Shown: positions 1 through 8,768, counted from the stretch's first letter. The stretch is 64,000 bases of DNA from an uncultured Candidatus Nitrosopumilus sp. (GCA_905612295.1 CAJQRN010000007.1:33205-97204); one strand, 5' to 3'. Notes: generated by a model from the sequence alone, not told the origin. Numbers and translations: made by a program.

Positions 1-1
1 T

Positions 2-472
2 CTAAGAACAGCATATAATTCTCTAAGTAAAGCAATGGACGGAGATGATAGAGAAGTGTTCATCACCGTAAGAGAATTTCAAAAATATCTTAAAGAAAAC
101 ATAGCTAAAGTTGGATTAAGAGAAGAGTTTCTTTCAAGATACCTAAACGAAGGTTTTTCAGGAGGAGAGAAAAAACGTGCAGAAGTATTACAAATGGCAG
201 TTTTAAAACCTAAAGTTTCAATTTTAGATGAACCAGATTCAGGATTAGATATTGATGCAGTTCAATCAGTAGCTCAAGCAATCAGTAAAGTCTCAACAAA
301 AGATGCAACAGTAATTATAATTACTCACTATGCTAGAATTCTAAATTTCTTAGATAAGTTAGATTATGTACATGTGTTTGCAGAAGGCAAAGTCCTACAA
401 ACAGGAGATGCATCTCTTGCACAAAAATTAGAAGCTGAAGGTTATGAATGGGCTTTAGAAAAAACAGCATAA
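2..472 (+). CDS. sufC: Fe-S cluster assembly ATPase SufC (3' part only)
   Basis: This is the C-terminal part of an ABC-type ATPase whose frame is open from the first bases of the window. The ABC signature (FSGGEKKRAE), Walker B (VSILDEPDSGLD) and H-loop (IITHYARIL) are all present; the Walker A part lies outside. The DSGLD form, the EKKR after the signature and the ending EGYEWAL are characteristic of SufC rather than of a transporter ATPase. SufC drives the SufBC2D scaffold, which builds iron-sulfur clusters in the cytoplasm. Its partners SufB and SufD are encoded about 15 kb away on the other strand, so sufC is not in their operon here. Confidence 0.95.
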   Translation, partial: LRTAYNSLSKAMDGDDREVFITVREFQKYLKENIAKVGLREEFLSRYLNEGFSGGEKKRAEVLQMAVLKPKVSILDEPDSGLDIDAVQSVAQAISKVSTKDATVIIITHYARILNFLDKLDYVHVFAEGKVLQTGDASLAQKLEAEGYEWALEKTA

Positions 473-501
473 TTAAATTTAAAAACCATTTTAAAAAAAT
501 A

Positions 502-714
502 TTGATTTACAAAGTTCAAGTACAATTTTGTAAAAATTTCTTAAAAATTGAAAAAGATCAAATATCTATCGGAATCAAATCAAACCCAATCAAAGGAGAA
601 GCAAATAAAGAAATCATTAAAAAAATTGCAAAGTACTTTACAATATCTACAACAGCAATAGAAATCAAATCAGGTCATAAATCTAAAGAAAAAATCATAG
701 AAATATCACAGTAA
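502..714 (+). CDS. DUF167/YggU-family protein
   Basis: Small protein of about 70 residues matching the DUF167 (YggU) fold: the motif NPIKGEANKEIIKKIAKYF followed by IEIKSGHKSKEK is diagnostic. Its biochemical role is unknown. I prefer the TTG at 502, giving an N-terminus (M)IYKVQVQF that lines up with the family's first beta strand. An in-frame ATG at 448 would add 18 basic residues and overlap the end of sufC by 25 nt. No clear Shine-Dalgarno sequence precedes either start. Confidence 0.75.
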   Translation: MIYKVQVQFCKNFLKIEKDQISIGIKSNPIKGEANKEIIKKIAKYFTISTTAIEIKSGHKSKEKIIEISQ

Positions 715-758
715 ATAAGATATTTTTTATTTAAATAGGGTTTTAGAAATTAAAAATT

Positions 759-1433
759 ATGTCAGATAGTAATGAACAGTATTTCTTTAATTTTTCATTT
801 TTCAAAGTTGATCCAAAATGGAGATGGATGGCAGATTTGGCAAAAGAAGAATCTGCAAAAGAAGTAGAAAATATTATTAATAATTCAAAAATAATGTGTA
901 GGACATATTCAAATTTAGGACTAAGAGACGATACAGACTTTTTATTTTGGTTTGCTGCACCTACAGTTGAAGAAATTCAAGCAGTTATTGAAAAATTATA
1001 CAAAACAGTATTTGGAAAATATATCATCCCGTCAAGAACATATTTGTCATGTACAAGACCATCACTATACGTAAAAGACCAAAAAACATTAGGTTTCATT
1101 ACAGGTGACAATCCAAAAAAACACGTTATAGTTTATCCATTTACAAAAACTAGAGAATGGTATCTACTACCAAAAGAGAAGCGTCAAGAAATTATGGATG
1201 AGCACATAGGAGTTAGTAAAAAATATCCACAAATAGTACTCAATACGACATATTCATTTGGAATTCATGACGAAGATTTCATGCTAGCATTTGAGGTAGA
1301 TGATATCAGAGATTTCCAAAATCTAATAATGGATTTAAGAGAAACTCAAGTTTCAACATATGTAGAAAATGATATTCCAATGATTGTGTGTGTAAAAAAA
1401 GACATAATTCCATTAATTACAAGTTTAGGATAA
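759..1433 (+). CDS. Chlorite dismutase/HemQ-family heme protein
   Basis: Protein of 224 residues of the Cld/HemQ (dimeric alpha-beta barrel) family. The central VIVYPFTKTREWYLL block and the DEHIGVSKKYP block are family hallmarks: His149 sits where the proximal heme ligand is found, and Tyr126 in YPF matches the tyrosine that HemQ (coproheme decarboxylase) uses. True chlorite dismutases keep a distal Arg that I cannot place here, so a chlorite-degrading function is unlikely. The gene lies 1.4 kb from a tetrapyrrole synthesis block, which fits a role in heme maturation or heme binding, but the pathway encoded here is the siroheme-dependent one. Family assignment is firm; function is open. Confidence 0.8.
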   Translation: MSDSNEQYFFNFSFFKVDPKWRWMADLAKEESAKEVENIINNSKIMCRTYSNLGLRDDTDFLFWFAAPTVEEIQAVIEKLYKTVFGKYIIPSRTYLSCTRPSLYVKDQKTLGFITGDNPKKHVIVYPFTKTREWYLLPKEKRQEIMDEHIGVSKKYPQIVLNTTYSFGIHDEDFMLAFEVDDIRDFQNLIMDLRETQVSTYVENDIPMIVCVKKDIIPLITSLG

Positions 1434-1533
1434 AAATCTAAATCAAGATTTACAGATATAAATCTCGGATAAACATAAATGATGAAATTTCGATAAATAA
1501 AATGTAAATGATGAAATTACAAGGAGATAAAAA

Positions 1534-2532
1534 TTGAATTACAATAAACTAGGAAAAACAGACATCAAAGTATCAGAAGTAGGATTTGGTGCATGGTCGA
1601 TTGCATTAGATTGGTGGGGTAAAAAAATTGAAGAAGATGAAGCGAAAAGAATGCTGAAAAAAGCATATGATTTAGGAATTAACTTTTTTGAAACTGGTGA
1701 CATGTATGGAAAAGGAAAAAGTGAGAGACTCATCGGTGAAGTTTTCAAAGATATGAGAGATGAAGTTGTACTATCTACAAAATATGGATATGATTTTTCA
1801 GAAGTAGATCAAATAGGACACAAGGAATTACCTCAAAAGTTTGATGAAGATTTTACTCGAAAAGCATTAAGAGAGAGTTTGAAAAGATTACAAACAGATC
1901 ATTTAGACATGTATGGATTACATAATCCAAAATTAAATCACATCAGAGATAATTCAATTTTTGACGTACTAGATAGTTTTGTTACAGATAAATCAATTAG
2001 AACATATCAAGTAGCTTTAGGGCCTGCAATTGGATGGACACAAGAAGGTATGGAAGCAATGGAAAGACCAAATGTAAGTGCAGTTCAAACAGTATACAAC
2101 ATTTTAGAACAATCACCAGGCAATGAATTAATGAAAAAAGCTGAAGAAAAAGATGTAGGAATTCTAGTTAGAGTTCCAGAAGCATCAGGAATACTAACAG
2201 GAAAAGTTAATGCTGAAACAAAAATTGATGAAAAAGATCACAGATCAGTAAGAAAAGGAGAATGGATTAAAGCATCATTAGCAAAGGTAGAAGTGCTCAA
2301 ACCAATTGCAGAAAGAACAGGATTAACCATCACAGAATTATCAATGAAATTTATCATGTCAAAGAAAGGGTTTGCATCAGTATTCCCCACAGTAATTAGT
2401 GAAGAAGAAATTGTGAACTATGTTGAAATGACTAAAGGAGGATATATTTCAGCATCAGATATGAAAGAAATTGAAGAAATTTACAATACATGGCCATCTT
2501 ATGAATTAAAAGCAACACCACAAACAAACTAA
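1534..2532 (+). CDS. Aldo/keto reductase
   Basis: A 332-residue NAD(P)H-dependent oxidoreductase of the aldo/keto reductase superfamily (TIM barrel). It begins with the family opening LGKTDIKVSEVGFGAWS. Catalytic positions visible are Tyr58 (DMYGKGKSE), Lys83 (STKYGYD) and His130 (MYGLHNP). The family's DTA triplet is ETG here, so the usual Asp is Glu53. The start is TTG at 1534, fixed by a good Shine-Dalgarno AAGGAGAT at 1521-1528; this is one of the few clear ribosome binding sites in the window. The substrate cannot be told from sequence. Confidence 0.88.
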   Translation: MNYNKLGKTDIKVSEVGFGAWSIALDWWGKKIEEDEAKRMLKKAYDLGINFFETGDMYGKGKSERLIGEVFKDMRDEVVLSTKYGYDFSEVDQIGHKELPQKFDEDFTRKALRESLKRLQTDHLDMYGLHNPKLNHIRDNSIFDVLDSFVTDKSIRTYQVALGPAIGWTQEGMEAMERPNVSAVQTVYNILEQSPGNELMKKAEEKDVGILVRVPEASGILTGKVNAETKIDEKDHRSVRKGEWIKASLAKVEVLKPIAERTGLTITELSMKFIMSKKGFASVFPTVISEEEIVNYVEMTKGGYISASDMKEIEEIYNTWPSYELKATPQTN

Positions 2533-2539
2533 CTTCTAA

Positions 2540-2878
2540 ATGGATGCTCCAATAAATTCAGAACAAACTATAGAAATCATCGAAAGGATGAAACTTGCCA
2601 AAATTGGCAAATATAAAAAATGGCAATTAATAATTAAAAAAATTAAAAATGATCAAATCTTAAATCCAGAAGAATTAAAATATTATTCAAATTTAACTAG
2701 AATTTATAAAAATTCAAGCGTCACAACTAGAAGTAAAATTTATCATACAAAATTATCACTAGAGGATGAAAAACCACCATGTAAAGAATGTGGAAAAGAT
2801 TCACTGTACTATTGCAACATGAATGATCAGTATTTTTGTAATATTCATGTGGTTGGACACGATAAAAATGAGAATTAA
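2540..2878 (+). CDS. Small protein with C-terminal Cys/His cluster
   Basis: Hypothetical protein of 112 residues starting 8 nt after the aldo/keto reductase. Residues 1-80 are lysine-rich and probably helical. The last 30 residues hold CKECGKDSLYYCNMNDQYFCNIH with a later His, a spacing that would bind one or two metal ions in the manner of B-box or HIT-type zinc folds. I do not recognise the family. It overlaps the convergent siroheme decarboxylase gene by 4 nt. Confidence 0.6.
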   Translation: MDAPINSEQTIEIIERMKLAKIGKYKKWQLIIKKIKNDQILNPEELKYYSNLTRIYKNSSVTTRSKIYHTKLSLEDEKPPCKECGKDSLYYCNMNDQYFCNIHVVGHDKNEN

Positions 2879-3918
2879 GCAGTAGTATCTTCTAAACTAA
2901 ATGAATTTTCAACAAAATATTCAACTCGAGTTTTTTTAAATTCACGGGAACTGAAAAGGATTTTGTATTCATCAACGTTAATTTGGTCTTGAATTGTTTT
3001 AGCTACATCATAAGCCTCATCATGTGTTTTACAATGAATCATTGAAAATACATTATATGGCCAATCATCATAAGTAGGACGCTCATAACAATGGCTAACT
3101 TGAGGAAATGATCCTAGCGTTTCACCAACAGAAGTGATCCTATCTTCAGGAACTTTCCAGACAATCATACCATTTGCAGTGAATCCAACTTGTCTATGTC
3201 TCAAAATAGCTGCAAATCTTCTCATGACACCTACATCCTCATAGTGTTTCATTTTTGTAAATACTTCATCTTCAGTAATACCAAGATTTTTTGCAGCCTT
3301 TACAAATGGTTCATCAATAATTTCCATATCTTTTTGTAATTCACGGATAAAATCTTTATCTTGTTCTGTAGGTTTGAATTCAATATTTTTAATTTCTTTT
3401 TTTTCTTCAGATGGTGCAATGTCATGTTTCTTATCATCTACCAAGTCAAGCTTTACACCTATTTTGAATAATTGTAAAGTTGGAAGCATTCTAACTTTTT
3501 TAATTCCTTTTAGAACATTAAATTTTTCAAGCTCATCATTTAGATCAGCACCAGGAGGTACAGCTAAGGTGAACCAGAGGTTAAACTGATGATCACGTTC
3601 ATAATTATGACTTACTCCAGGATGACGATTAATTTGACTAGCTACATGATCCAATTCATCATGTTCAATTTCCATTGCAACTAATGAACTAGTGTAACCA
3701 AGTTTTCGAGTATCAAAAATTGCACTCAATTGTCTTAAGACACCAATTTCTTTAAGATTTTTTAACTTTTCTTTAATAATTTCTGGAGTAGTATCAAATT
3801 TTTTTGCAATAGCATCAAAGGGTCTAGTAACTAATGGGAACGTCCATTGAATTTCATTAAGAAGTTCCTTATCAGATTCATCTAAAGAAGACAATAAGTG
3901 AATTAATCGGAGATTCAA
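2875..3918 (-). CDS. ahbAB: Fused siroheme decarboxylase AhbA-AhbB (Lrp-like)
   Basis: Protein of 347 residues made of two tandem Lrp/AsnC-like units, roughly residues 8-155 and 185-340. Each has a winged helix with the LKEIGVLRQLSAIFD / YEDVGVMRRFAAILRH block followed by a ferredoxin-like domain with HPGVSHNYERDHQFNLWFT and FPQVSHCYERPTYDDW. These Y-E-R patches are typical of AhbA and AhbB, usually two separate proteins of about 150-160 residues that remove two acetate carboxyls from siroheme to give 12,18-didecarboxysiroheme. The fusion puts both halves of the heterodimer in one chain. It is divergent from the precorrin-2 dehydrogenase/hemA/hemB genes, which make its precursor. A heme d1 NirDL role is less likely given that context. 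Confidence 0.85.
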   Translation of the reverse strand: MNLRLIHLLSSLDESDKELLNEIQWTFPLVTRPFDAIAKKFDTTPEIIKEKLKNLKEIGVLRQLSAIFDTRKLGYTSSLVAMEIEHDELDHVASQINRHPGVSHNYERDHQFNLWFTLAVPPGADLNDELEKFNVLKGIKKVRMLPTLQLFKIGVKLDLVDDKKHDIAPSEEKKEIKNIEFKPTEQDKDFIRELQKDMEIIDEPFVKAAKNLGITEDEVFTKMKHYEDVGVMRRFAAILRHRQVGFTANGMIVWKVPEDRITSVGETLGSFPQVSHCYERPTYDDWPYNVFSMIHCKTHDEAYDVAKTIQDQINVDEYKILFSSREFKKTRVEYFVENSFSLEDTTA

Positions 3919-3988
3919 TTAAAAATGTAGCTAGTATTTCACACAGGGATTTTTAATACATAAATAGAAACTGGAGTGTTTTGGATCG

Positions 3989-4642
3989 ATGATAATAAAT
4001 CTAAATCTTGAAGGTAAAAAAATCATTGTTGTAGGGGGAGGAAATGAGGCTGAAAAAAGAATAAAATCAATACTAAATGAAAAATGTGAAATTACAGTTA
4101 TTGCCGATGCTGTAAATTCCCAGATTTCAAAATTAGTAAAAACAAAAAAAATTAAATTAAAAAAACAAAAAATTGAAAATATAAAATTTATTTTAGAATT
4201 AAATCCAGATTTAATAATTACAACTACAAATGATAAAAAAATTAATCAAAAAATAATTAACTATGCAAAGAAAAAGAAAATAATAGCATATAGTTCAGAT
4301 AATCCTGAAGATAGTGATTTTGCAAATGCAGCTATTATTGATTTTGAAAAAATGATTCAAGTTGCAATTTTTACCGGAGGTAGGAGTCCAATAATGGCAA
4401 AAAAAATTAAATCAAAAGTTGAAATTGCACTAAAAAAAGTTATTTCAAAAGAAGATATTGCTCAAATTAAAATACAAAAAATATCACGAGAATTATCTAA
4501 AGAAATTATTCCCACTCAATTTGAACGAAAAGAATGTCTACGCAGCATCATGACTGATAATGGTATTGATCAGTTAATAAAAGACGGTCAAATAAAAAAA
4601 GCTGAAAAGCGAGCAATTGAGATATTAAAAAAATGGAAATGA
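3989..4642 (+). CDS. Precorrin-2 dehydrogenase/sirohydrochlorin ferrochelatase (Met8/CysG-N type)
   Basis: A 217-residue protein with an N-terminal Rossmann fold (GKKIIVVGGGNEAEKRI, residues 9-25) followed by the FANAAIIDFEKMIQVAIFTGGRSPIMAKKIKSKVE region typical of SirC/Met8/CysG N-terminal domains. It oxidises precorrin-2 with NAD+ to sirohydrochlorin; some members also insert iron. It supplies siroheme and the substrate of the neighbouring AhbAB. Its stop overlaps the start of hemA, so the two are translationally coupled. Codon use is very A-rich. Confidence 0.85.
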   Translation: MIINLNLEGKKIIVVGGGNEAEKRIKSILNEKCEITVIADAVNSQISKLVKTKKIKLKKQKIENIKFILELNPDLIITTTNDKKINQKIINYAKKKKIIAYSSDNPEDSDFANAAIIDFEKMIQVAIFTGGRSPIMAKKIKSKVEIALKKVISKEDIAQIKIQKISRELSKEIIPTQFERKECLRSIMTDNGIDQLIKDGQIKKAEKRAIEILKKWK

Positions 4643-5904
4643 ATCAAAAAATCATAAATGCACGTGTAACTTTTCGTAACTCACCAATCCATATTTTAGA
4701 GAAATTTACTATAAAAGATGTTGAAAATGCATATCAACAATTTAAAAAACATTCAGGATTAGATGAATGTGTAATAATTCAAACTTGTAATAGAATTGAA
4801 TTGTTTGCAAAATCAAAATCGGATAACATAGATAAAATTAAAAAAACATGGGCAAGCATAACAGGACTTGATGAAGAAATATTTAATGAAAATATAGAAT
4901 TTGCAGAAAATCAGGAAGCAATGCATCACCTGTTGAAGTTAACGTCAGGCTTAGATTCAATGGTATTAGGTGAAGAACAAATTTTAGGCCAAATAAAAAA
5001 TTCCATAACATCAGCTAGAGAAGTAAAAGCATCAGGTCAGCATCTCAATACATTGTTTGATAAAGCAATCAGAATGGGAACTAGGATTAGAAATTCTAGC
5101 GGAATTGGTAAAGGTGGAATATCAGTAGGATCAATGGCAGTAAAACTTGCAGAAGAAAACATTGATGAATTAAAAACAAAGAAAATTCTTTTGATTGGAA
5201 CTGGAGAAGTATCAACTCTAGTTGCAAAATCATTACAAAGAAGAGGATATGCATTTAATGTTACGAGTAGGACTATTGGAAGATCAGAAACATTTTGTGA
5301 AACAATGGGAGGAAAGCCAATTAAGTTTGAAGAAGTTCTCTCAGGATTTAACAGATATGATGTAATATTTGTTGCAACAACTGCACCATACTTTCTTGTA
5401 ACACAAGAAAGAATTACAGATGCAATGAAAAATAAAAACAATGGAATGATGATACTAGATTTATCAAATCCAAGAACAGTAGATGAAAAAGTAGCAACCA
5501 TTGGAGGAGTTAAACTAATGAATTTAGATCAAATTGCAGAAATGGTCGAAAAAAACATGAATGCTAGATTAAACAAGGTAAAAACAGTTGAAAATATAAT
5601 TAGAGAAGAAGTATCAGTATTAGAAGCCTCAATGAAAAGATTAGATGCAGAACCACTTGTAACGGACGTATTCAAAAGTATAGAGAATCTCAGAGAAAAA
5701 GAATTACAGAAAGCGCTACAAATGTTGGGTGAGAAAGATGAAAGAAAAATCAAAATTATTGAAGAATTAACAAAAGCAGTGGTAGAGAGCATTGTATCAA
5801 CCCCAATGAATAATATCAGAAAAGCATCAGAACAAGGTCAACCAGGTGTGATAGAATTAGCCAGTAAGTTATTTGACTATAAAAAACAAAATCAGGTAGA
5901 CTAG
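4639..5904 (+). CDS. hemA: Glutamyl-tRNA reductase
   Basis: First enzyme of C5 tetrapyrrole synthesis: reduces glutamyl-tRNA(Glu) with NADPH to glutamate-1-semialdehyde. The catalytic Cys is in IIQTCNRIELF (Cys50 from this start); SGLDSMVLGEEQILGQIKNS and the NADPH fold KKILLIGTGEVSTLVAKSL follow, with a C-terminal helical dimerisation domain. Length (421 residues) is normal. Two in-frame ATGs exist at 4633 and 4639; I prefer 4639 because it forms an ATGA overlap with the upstream stop. The partner aminomutase gene hemL lies in the second block at 21-22 kb. Confidence 0.95.
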   Translation: MNQKIINARVTFRNSPIHILEKFTIKDVENAYQQFKKHSGLDECVIIQTCNRIELFAKSKSDNIDKIKKTWASITGLDEEIFNENIEFAENQEAMHHLLKLTSGLDSMVLGEEQILGQIKNSITSAREVKASGQHLNTLFDKAIRMGTRIRNSSGIGKGGISVGSMAVKLAEENIDELKTKKILLIGTGEVSTLVAKSLQRRGYAFNVTSRTIGRSETFCETMGGKPIKFEEVLSGFNRYDVIFVATTAPYFLVTQERITDAMKNKNNGMMILDLSNPRTVDEKVATIGGVKLMNLDQIAEMVEKNMNARLNKVKTVENIIREEVSVLEASMKRLDAEPLVTDVFKSIENLREKELQKALQMLGEKDERKIKIIEELTKAVVESIVSTPMNNIRKASEQGQPGVIELASKLFDYKKQNQVD

Positions 5905-5906
5905 GA

Positions 5907-5916
5907 TTATATTTTA
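5907..5916 (+). promoter_or_regulatory. TATA-like promoter element before hemB
   Basis: TTATATTTTA lies centred about 25 nt before the hemB ATG at 5936, the distance expected for an archaeal promoter giving a leaderless mRNA. It suggests that hemB, although 31 nt after hemA, can be transcribed separately. Confidence 0.4.
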
Positions 5917-5935
5917 GCCAGAATTAATTTTAAAC

Positions 5936-6916
5936 ATGTCATTTCCCACTAAACGTCTTAGAAGATTACGAATCTCAGAGAAAATGAGAGAATTAGTTCA
6001 AGAAACCACATTAACACCCAAAGACTTCATTTGTCCAGTATTTGTTCAAGAGGATCTTAAAACAAGAATCAAAGTTGAATCAATGTCAGAAATTGAAAGA
6101 TTGCCATTGGAAGAGGTAAATGATGAAGTCAAAACAATCATAGATTTGGGAATTCCCGCAATTATGTTGTTTGGAATTCCAACACAAAAAGATGAAGTAG
6201 GAAGTTCAGCTTTTGATGATAATGGCATTGTTCAAAAAGCAATTAGTCAAATTAGAAAAGAGTTTGGTGATAAAATAGTAATTATGGCAGATGTTTGTTT
6301 ATGTCAATTTACATCTACAGGTCATTGCGGAATTATTCAAGGTGATAAAATTGATAACGATACAAGTTTAGAAATACTTGCAAAAATTGCTATTAGTCAA
6401 GCTAAAGCAGGAGTAGATACAGTGTCACCATCTGCGATGATGGACGGTCAGGTTACTGCAATAAGAAAAGCTCTAGATGATAAAGGATTTACAGATGTTT
6501 CTATAATGTCACATTCAGCAAAACATCGTTCAAATTTTTATGCACCGTTTAGAGATGCTGCAGAATGTGCACCAAAGTTTGGAGATAGAAAAACATACCA
6601 AGTTCCATTTACAAATGCAAGAGAGGCAATGATGGAAGTAGAAACGGACATCAATGAAGGAGTAGACATTGTAATGATTAAACCAGCATTAGCATATCTA
6701 GATTTAATTGCAGAGACTAGAAGAAAATACAATGTTCCAGTAGCAGCTTATAGTGTTTCTGGAGAGTATGCACTGGTAAAAGCTGCATCCCAATTAGGAT
6801 ATGTAAATGAAAAAGACATCACGTTAGAGATTCTTCATTCAATTAAAAGGGCAGGTGCAGATATGATAGTTACCTATTTTGCAAAATCAGCATCAAGATT
6901 TCTTCAAGAGTCATGA
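5936..6916 (+). CDS. hemB: Porphobilinogen synthase (delta-aminolevulinate dehydratase)
   Basis: Condenses two 5-aminolevulinate molecules to porphobilinogen. The protein (326 residues, normal length) shows the zinc-binding cysteines Cys121, Cys123 and Cys131 in DVCLCQFTSTGHCG, and the two active-site lysines Lys196 (SHSAKHRSNFY) and Lys249 (VMIKPALAYLD). The cysteine-rich type implies a Zn-dependent enzyme. It follows hemA by 31 nt and overlaps the next small gene by 4 nt (ATGA). Confidence 0.96.
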   Translation: MSFPTKRLRRLRISEKMRELVQETTLTPKDFICPVFVQEDLKTRIKVESMSEIERLPLEEVNDEVKTIIDLGIPAIMLFGIPTQKDEVGSSAFDDNGIVQKAISQIRKEFGDKIVIMADVCLCQFTSTGHCGIIQGDKIDNDTSLEILAKIAISQAKAGVDTVSPSAMMDGQVTAIRKALDDKGFTDVSIMSHSAKHRSNFYAPFRDAAECAPKFGDRKTYQVPFTNAREAMMEVETDINEGVDIVMIKPALAYLDLIAETRRKYNVPVAAYSVSGEYALVKAASQLGYVNEKDITLEILHSIKRAGADMIVTYFAKSASRFLQES

Positions 6917-7224
6917 GAAACGACGAACGATTTGAAATACAAAGGGCATTTGACTTATTGCCACATGTTGTAGGAGCAAGTTGGACAGTAGTATGGTTCA
7001 GAATGCAAGGGATTAGAAAACCACTAAGAGAAGAATTCAGAGAGAAAACATTAGAATATCTAAAAATGATTGAACCAGTTTTTGACGCGTATCCAAAAAA
7101 TGAAGATTTTGAAGAAATTTGTAAATACATAGAATCTAGAAAAAAACTAGAATATGAAAAGATAATTTCAGGTGAAAATAATGAAATAGAAACTAGATAC
7201 GACAGATATGTAGATTATGGTTAA
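6913..7224 (+). CDS. Unknown protein translationally coupled to hemB
   Basis: Protein of 103 residues whose ATG overlaps the hemB stop (ATGA). It is charged, has no membrane segment or signal, and contains an aromatic stretch VVGASWTVVWFRMQGIRKP. I do not recognise a family. Position at the end of the hemA-hemB transcript suggests a tetrapyrrole link, but this is context only. It overlaps the convergent HD-domain gene by 4 nt. Confidence 0.6.
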   Translation: MRNDERFEIQRAFDLLPHVVGASWTVVWFRMQGIRKPLREEFREKTLEYLKMIEPVFDAYPKNEDFEEICKYIESRKKLEYEKIISGENNEIETRYDRYVDYG

Positions 7225-7841
7225 ACTTCATTTTTTAATTGTTTTAAAAATTCCTTGAGCACTTTAGTTCTTTTTTTAGCTTCAAACTTACCAGATTTTG
7301 TATTCATCATAAATTCTAGTTTGAGTAATTTATTAAAAAAATGATCAACAGCCCAAAGATTATCATCAGGGTTTCTTTTAACACAAAAAGGATCATCTAT
7401 GTTGTAAAAAGGTCGATTAAGAGAACCACTAGTAGCAAAAACTCTTGCAATCCCTATAGCTCCCAAAGCATCCAACCTATCAGCATCTTGTAATATTTTT
7501 CCTTCGAGAGTTTGAGGAATTTTATTTTGAGAAAAACTATGATCAGCAATAGCATTAGAAACAATAATAATTTCTTCATCAATGAATTCATATTTTTTTA
7601 AAATTAATTTTGATTTTTTTGCACTATCTATAGAAGAAAATTTAGAACGTTTACTAGATTTTGGGTATGAAACAATATCATGTAGTAATGCAGCACTAAG
7701 AACTAATTTTTGATTTGCTTTTTCTTTTTTACTTATTTTTTGAGCATTGTTGTAAACTCTCATAACATGTTCAAAATCATGAGCAGGATCATTATCCATT
7801 ATTTTAATTACTTCATTTTTTATAGAATCAATGACTTTCAT
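7221..7841 (-). CDS. HD-domain metal-dependent phosphohydrolase
   Basis: A 206-residue single HD domain. Metal ligands visible are His21/His25 (PAHDFEHVMRV), His54-Asp55 (ALLHDIVSYP) and the late Asp in ILQDADRLDALGAIG. This arrangement matches the small YedJ/YpgQ-like HD hydrolases acting on nucleotides or nucleotide-derived second messengers. Substrate unknown. Its start directly follows the stop of the upstream membrane protein gene, so the two form a unit. Confidence 0.82.
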   Translation of the reverse strand: MKVIDSIKNEVIKIMDNDPAHDFEHVMRVYNNAQKISKKEKANQKLVLSAALLHDIVSYPKSSKRSKFSSIDSAKKSKLILKKYEFIDEEIIIVSNAIADHSFSQNKIPQTLEGKILQDADRLDALGAIGIARVFATSGSLNRPFYNIDDPFCVKRNPDDNLWAVDHFFNKLLKLEFMMNTKSGKFEAKKRTKVLKEFLKQLKNEV

Positions 7842-8480
7842 TTAGAATCTCCATATTTTGGGTTTAACAAATTTAATTTTTCTTTGAGTAAGTAATACTG
7901 TCCAATTAACACATGCAAATAAAATAATCAATATAATTCCAACACCATCAATTAATAGAATTCCAGTAAGACGATCCTCAAACATTTCTAAAAATGGAGT
8001 TAAAACAGTATTCCCAAAATATATCATTATAATATAAGAAATACTTCTACCAATCCAAAATCCAACATAGATACCGACACTTTTTGCACGCATCAGACCA
8101 TATGTGATAAATAAAATATTACTTGGAAGAGGTGTTGCCCCAAACAAAAAAGATGCAATTAGATAGCCATGTTTTTTCTTATTCAAATAAGATCCAATCA
8201 TATCAAGATTAGATTTCTGTTCTTCTCCAACAAATTTTCTAAATAGTCCACTAATTTTTTTTAGAAAAAATCTACCAATAGTGGCACCAGTGGCACCAAC
8301 TACAGCAAGAAGTATGATATTCAAAGTAGGGTCAAGAAGGTAAAAAGATGTTAAAACAATCCAACTAGGAGGCATTAAGATCGGTGATGCATTTACACCA
8401 ATCAATATAAGAAAAATTCCAAAATAGGAAAATTCGCCAAAAAGCTCAAAAATATCCAATACCATTGAAAAATTATACAA
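7842..8480 (-). CDS. VTT/SNARE-associated (DedA-like) membrane protein
   Basis: Polytopic membrane protein of 212 residues with about five hydrophobic segments. The GVNASPILMPPSWIVLTSF and GATGATIGRFFLKKISG segments, and the later FGATPLPSNILFITYG, resemble the DedA/VTT family, which includes lipid scramblase-like and polyprenyl-phosphate transport proteins. A second in-frame Met five residues in (8465) is an equally good start. It is immediately upstream of the HD hydrolase. Confidence 0.7.
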   Translation of the reverse strand: MYNFSMVLDIFELFGEFSYFGIFLILIGVNASPILMPPSWIVLTSFYLLDPTLNIILLAVVGATGATIGRFFLKKISGLFRKFVGEEQKSNLDMIGSYLNKKKHGYLIASFLFGATPLPSNILFITYGLMRAKSVGIYVGFWIGRSISYIIMIYFGNTVLTPFLEMFEDRLTGILLIDGVGIILIILFACVNWTVLLTQRKIKFVKPKIWRF

Positions 8481-8616
8481 CTATTTTGTTTCTAAACCCT
8501 TTGATTCATGTTTAGTCGGTAAATAATATGATAATGATCTAAAAAAACCAAAAAATTACATGTTTCTAAAAAGAATGATCATCTTTTGTAAGAAATCGGA
8601 TCAATCATGCAATATC

Positions 8617-8623
8617 TTTATAA
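8617..8623 (+). promoter_or_regulatory. TATA box of the micro zinc-finger gene
   Basis: TTTATAA centred 26 nt before the GTG at 8646, consistent with a leaderless transcript and supporting the reality of the small gene downstream. Confidence 0.5.
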
Positions 8624-8645
8624 GTAAATTATGCATAATTAACGT

Positions 8646-8768
8646 GTGACAGAACTAATTTGGAAGTGTTTTAGATGCAATTTATCATTTAAAAATGATA
8701 ATTTAGCAGAAATACACAAAAAAATTTCAAATCACTCAGTAACAAAAGTAAAAACAATAGTTGTATAA
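8646..8768 (+). CDS. Micro C2H2 zinc-finger protein
   Basis: Forty-residue protein starting at GTG. It reads TELIWKCFRC up to its second Cys and then has 12 residues before a His and 5 more before a second His: a Cys-x2-Cys-x12-His-x5-His pattern, the classical C2H2 zinc-finger spacing, with the hydrophobic Phe and Leu at the expected positions. One finger is the whole protein. It stands alone between the VTT gene and tRNA-Leu, with its own TATA box. Possible roles are nucleic-acid or protein binding; target unknown. Confidence 0.6.
   Translation: MTELIWKCFRCNLSFKNDNLAEIHKKISNHSVTKVKTIVV

Noticed and set aside
1478..1520. Two TGATGA sequences in the spacer before the aldo/keto reductase, possible box C elements
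   Set aside because: No CTGA D boxes at suitable distance and no terminal stem; more likely a short direct repeat.
5037..5501. 154-codon minus-strand frame inside hemA
   Set aside because: Lies wholly inside a secure gene and has no motifs or promoter.
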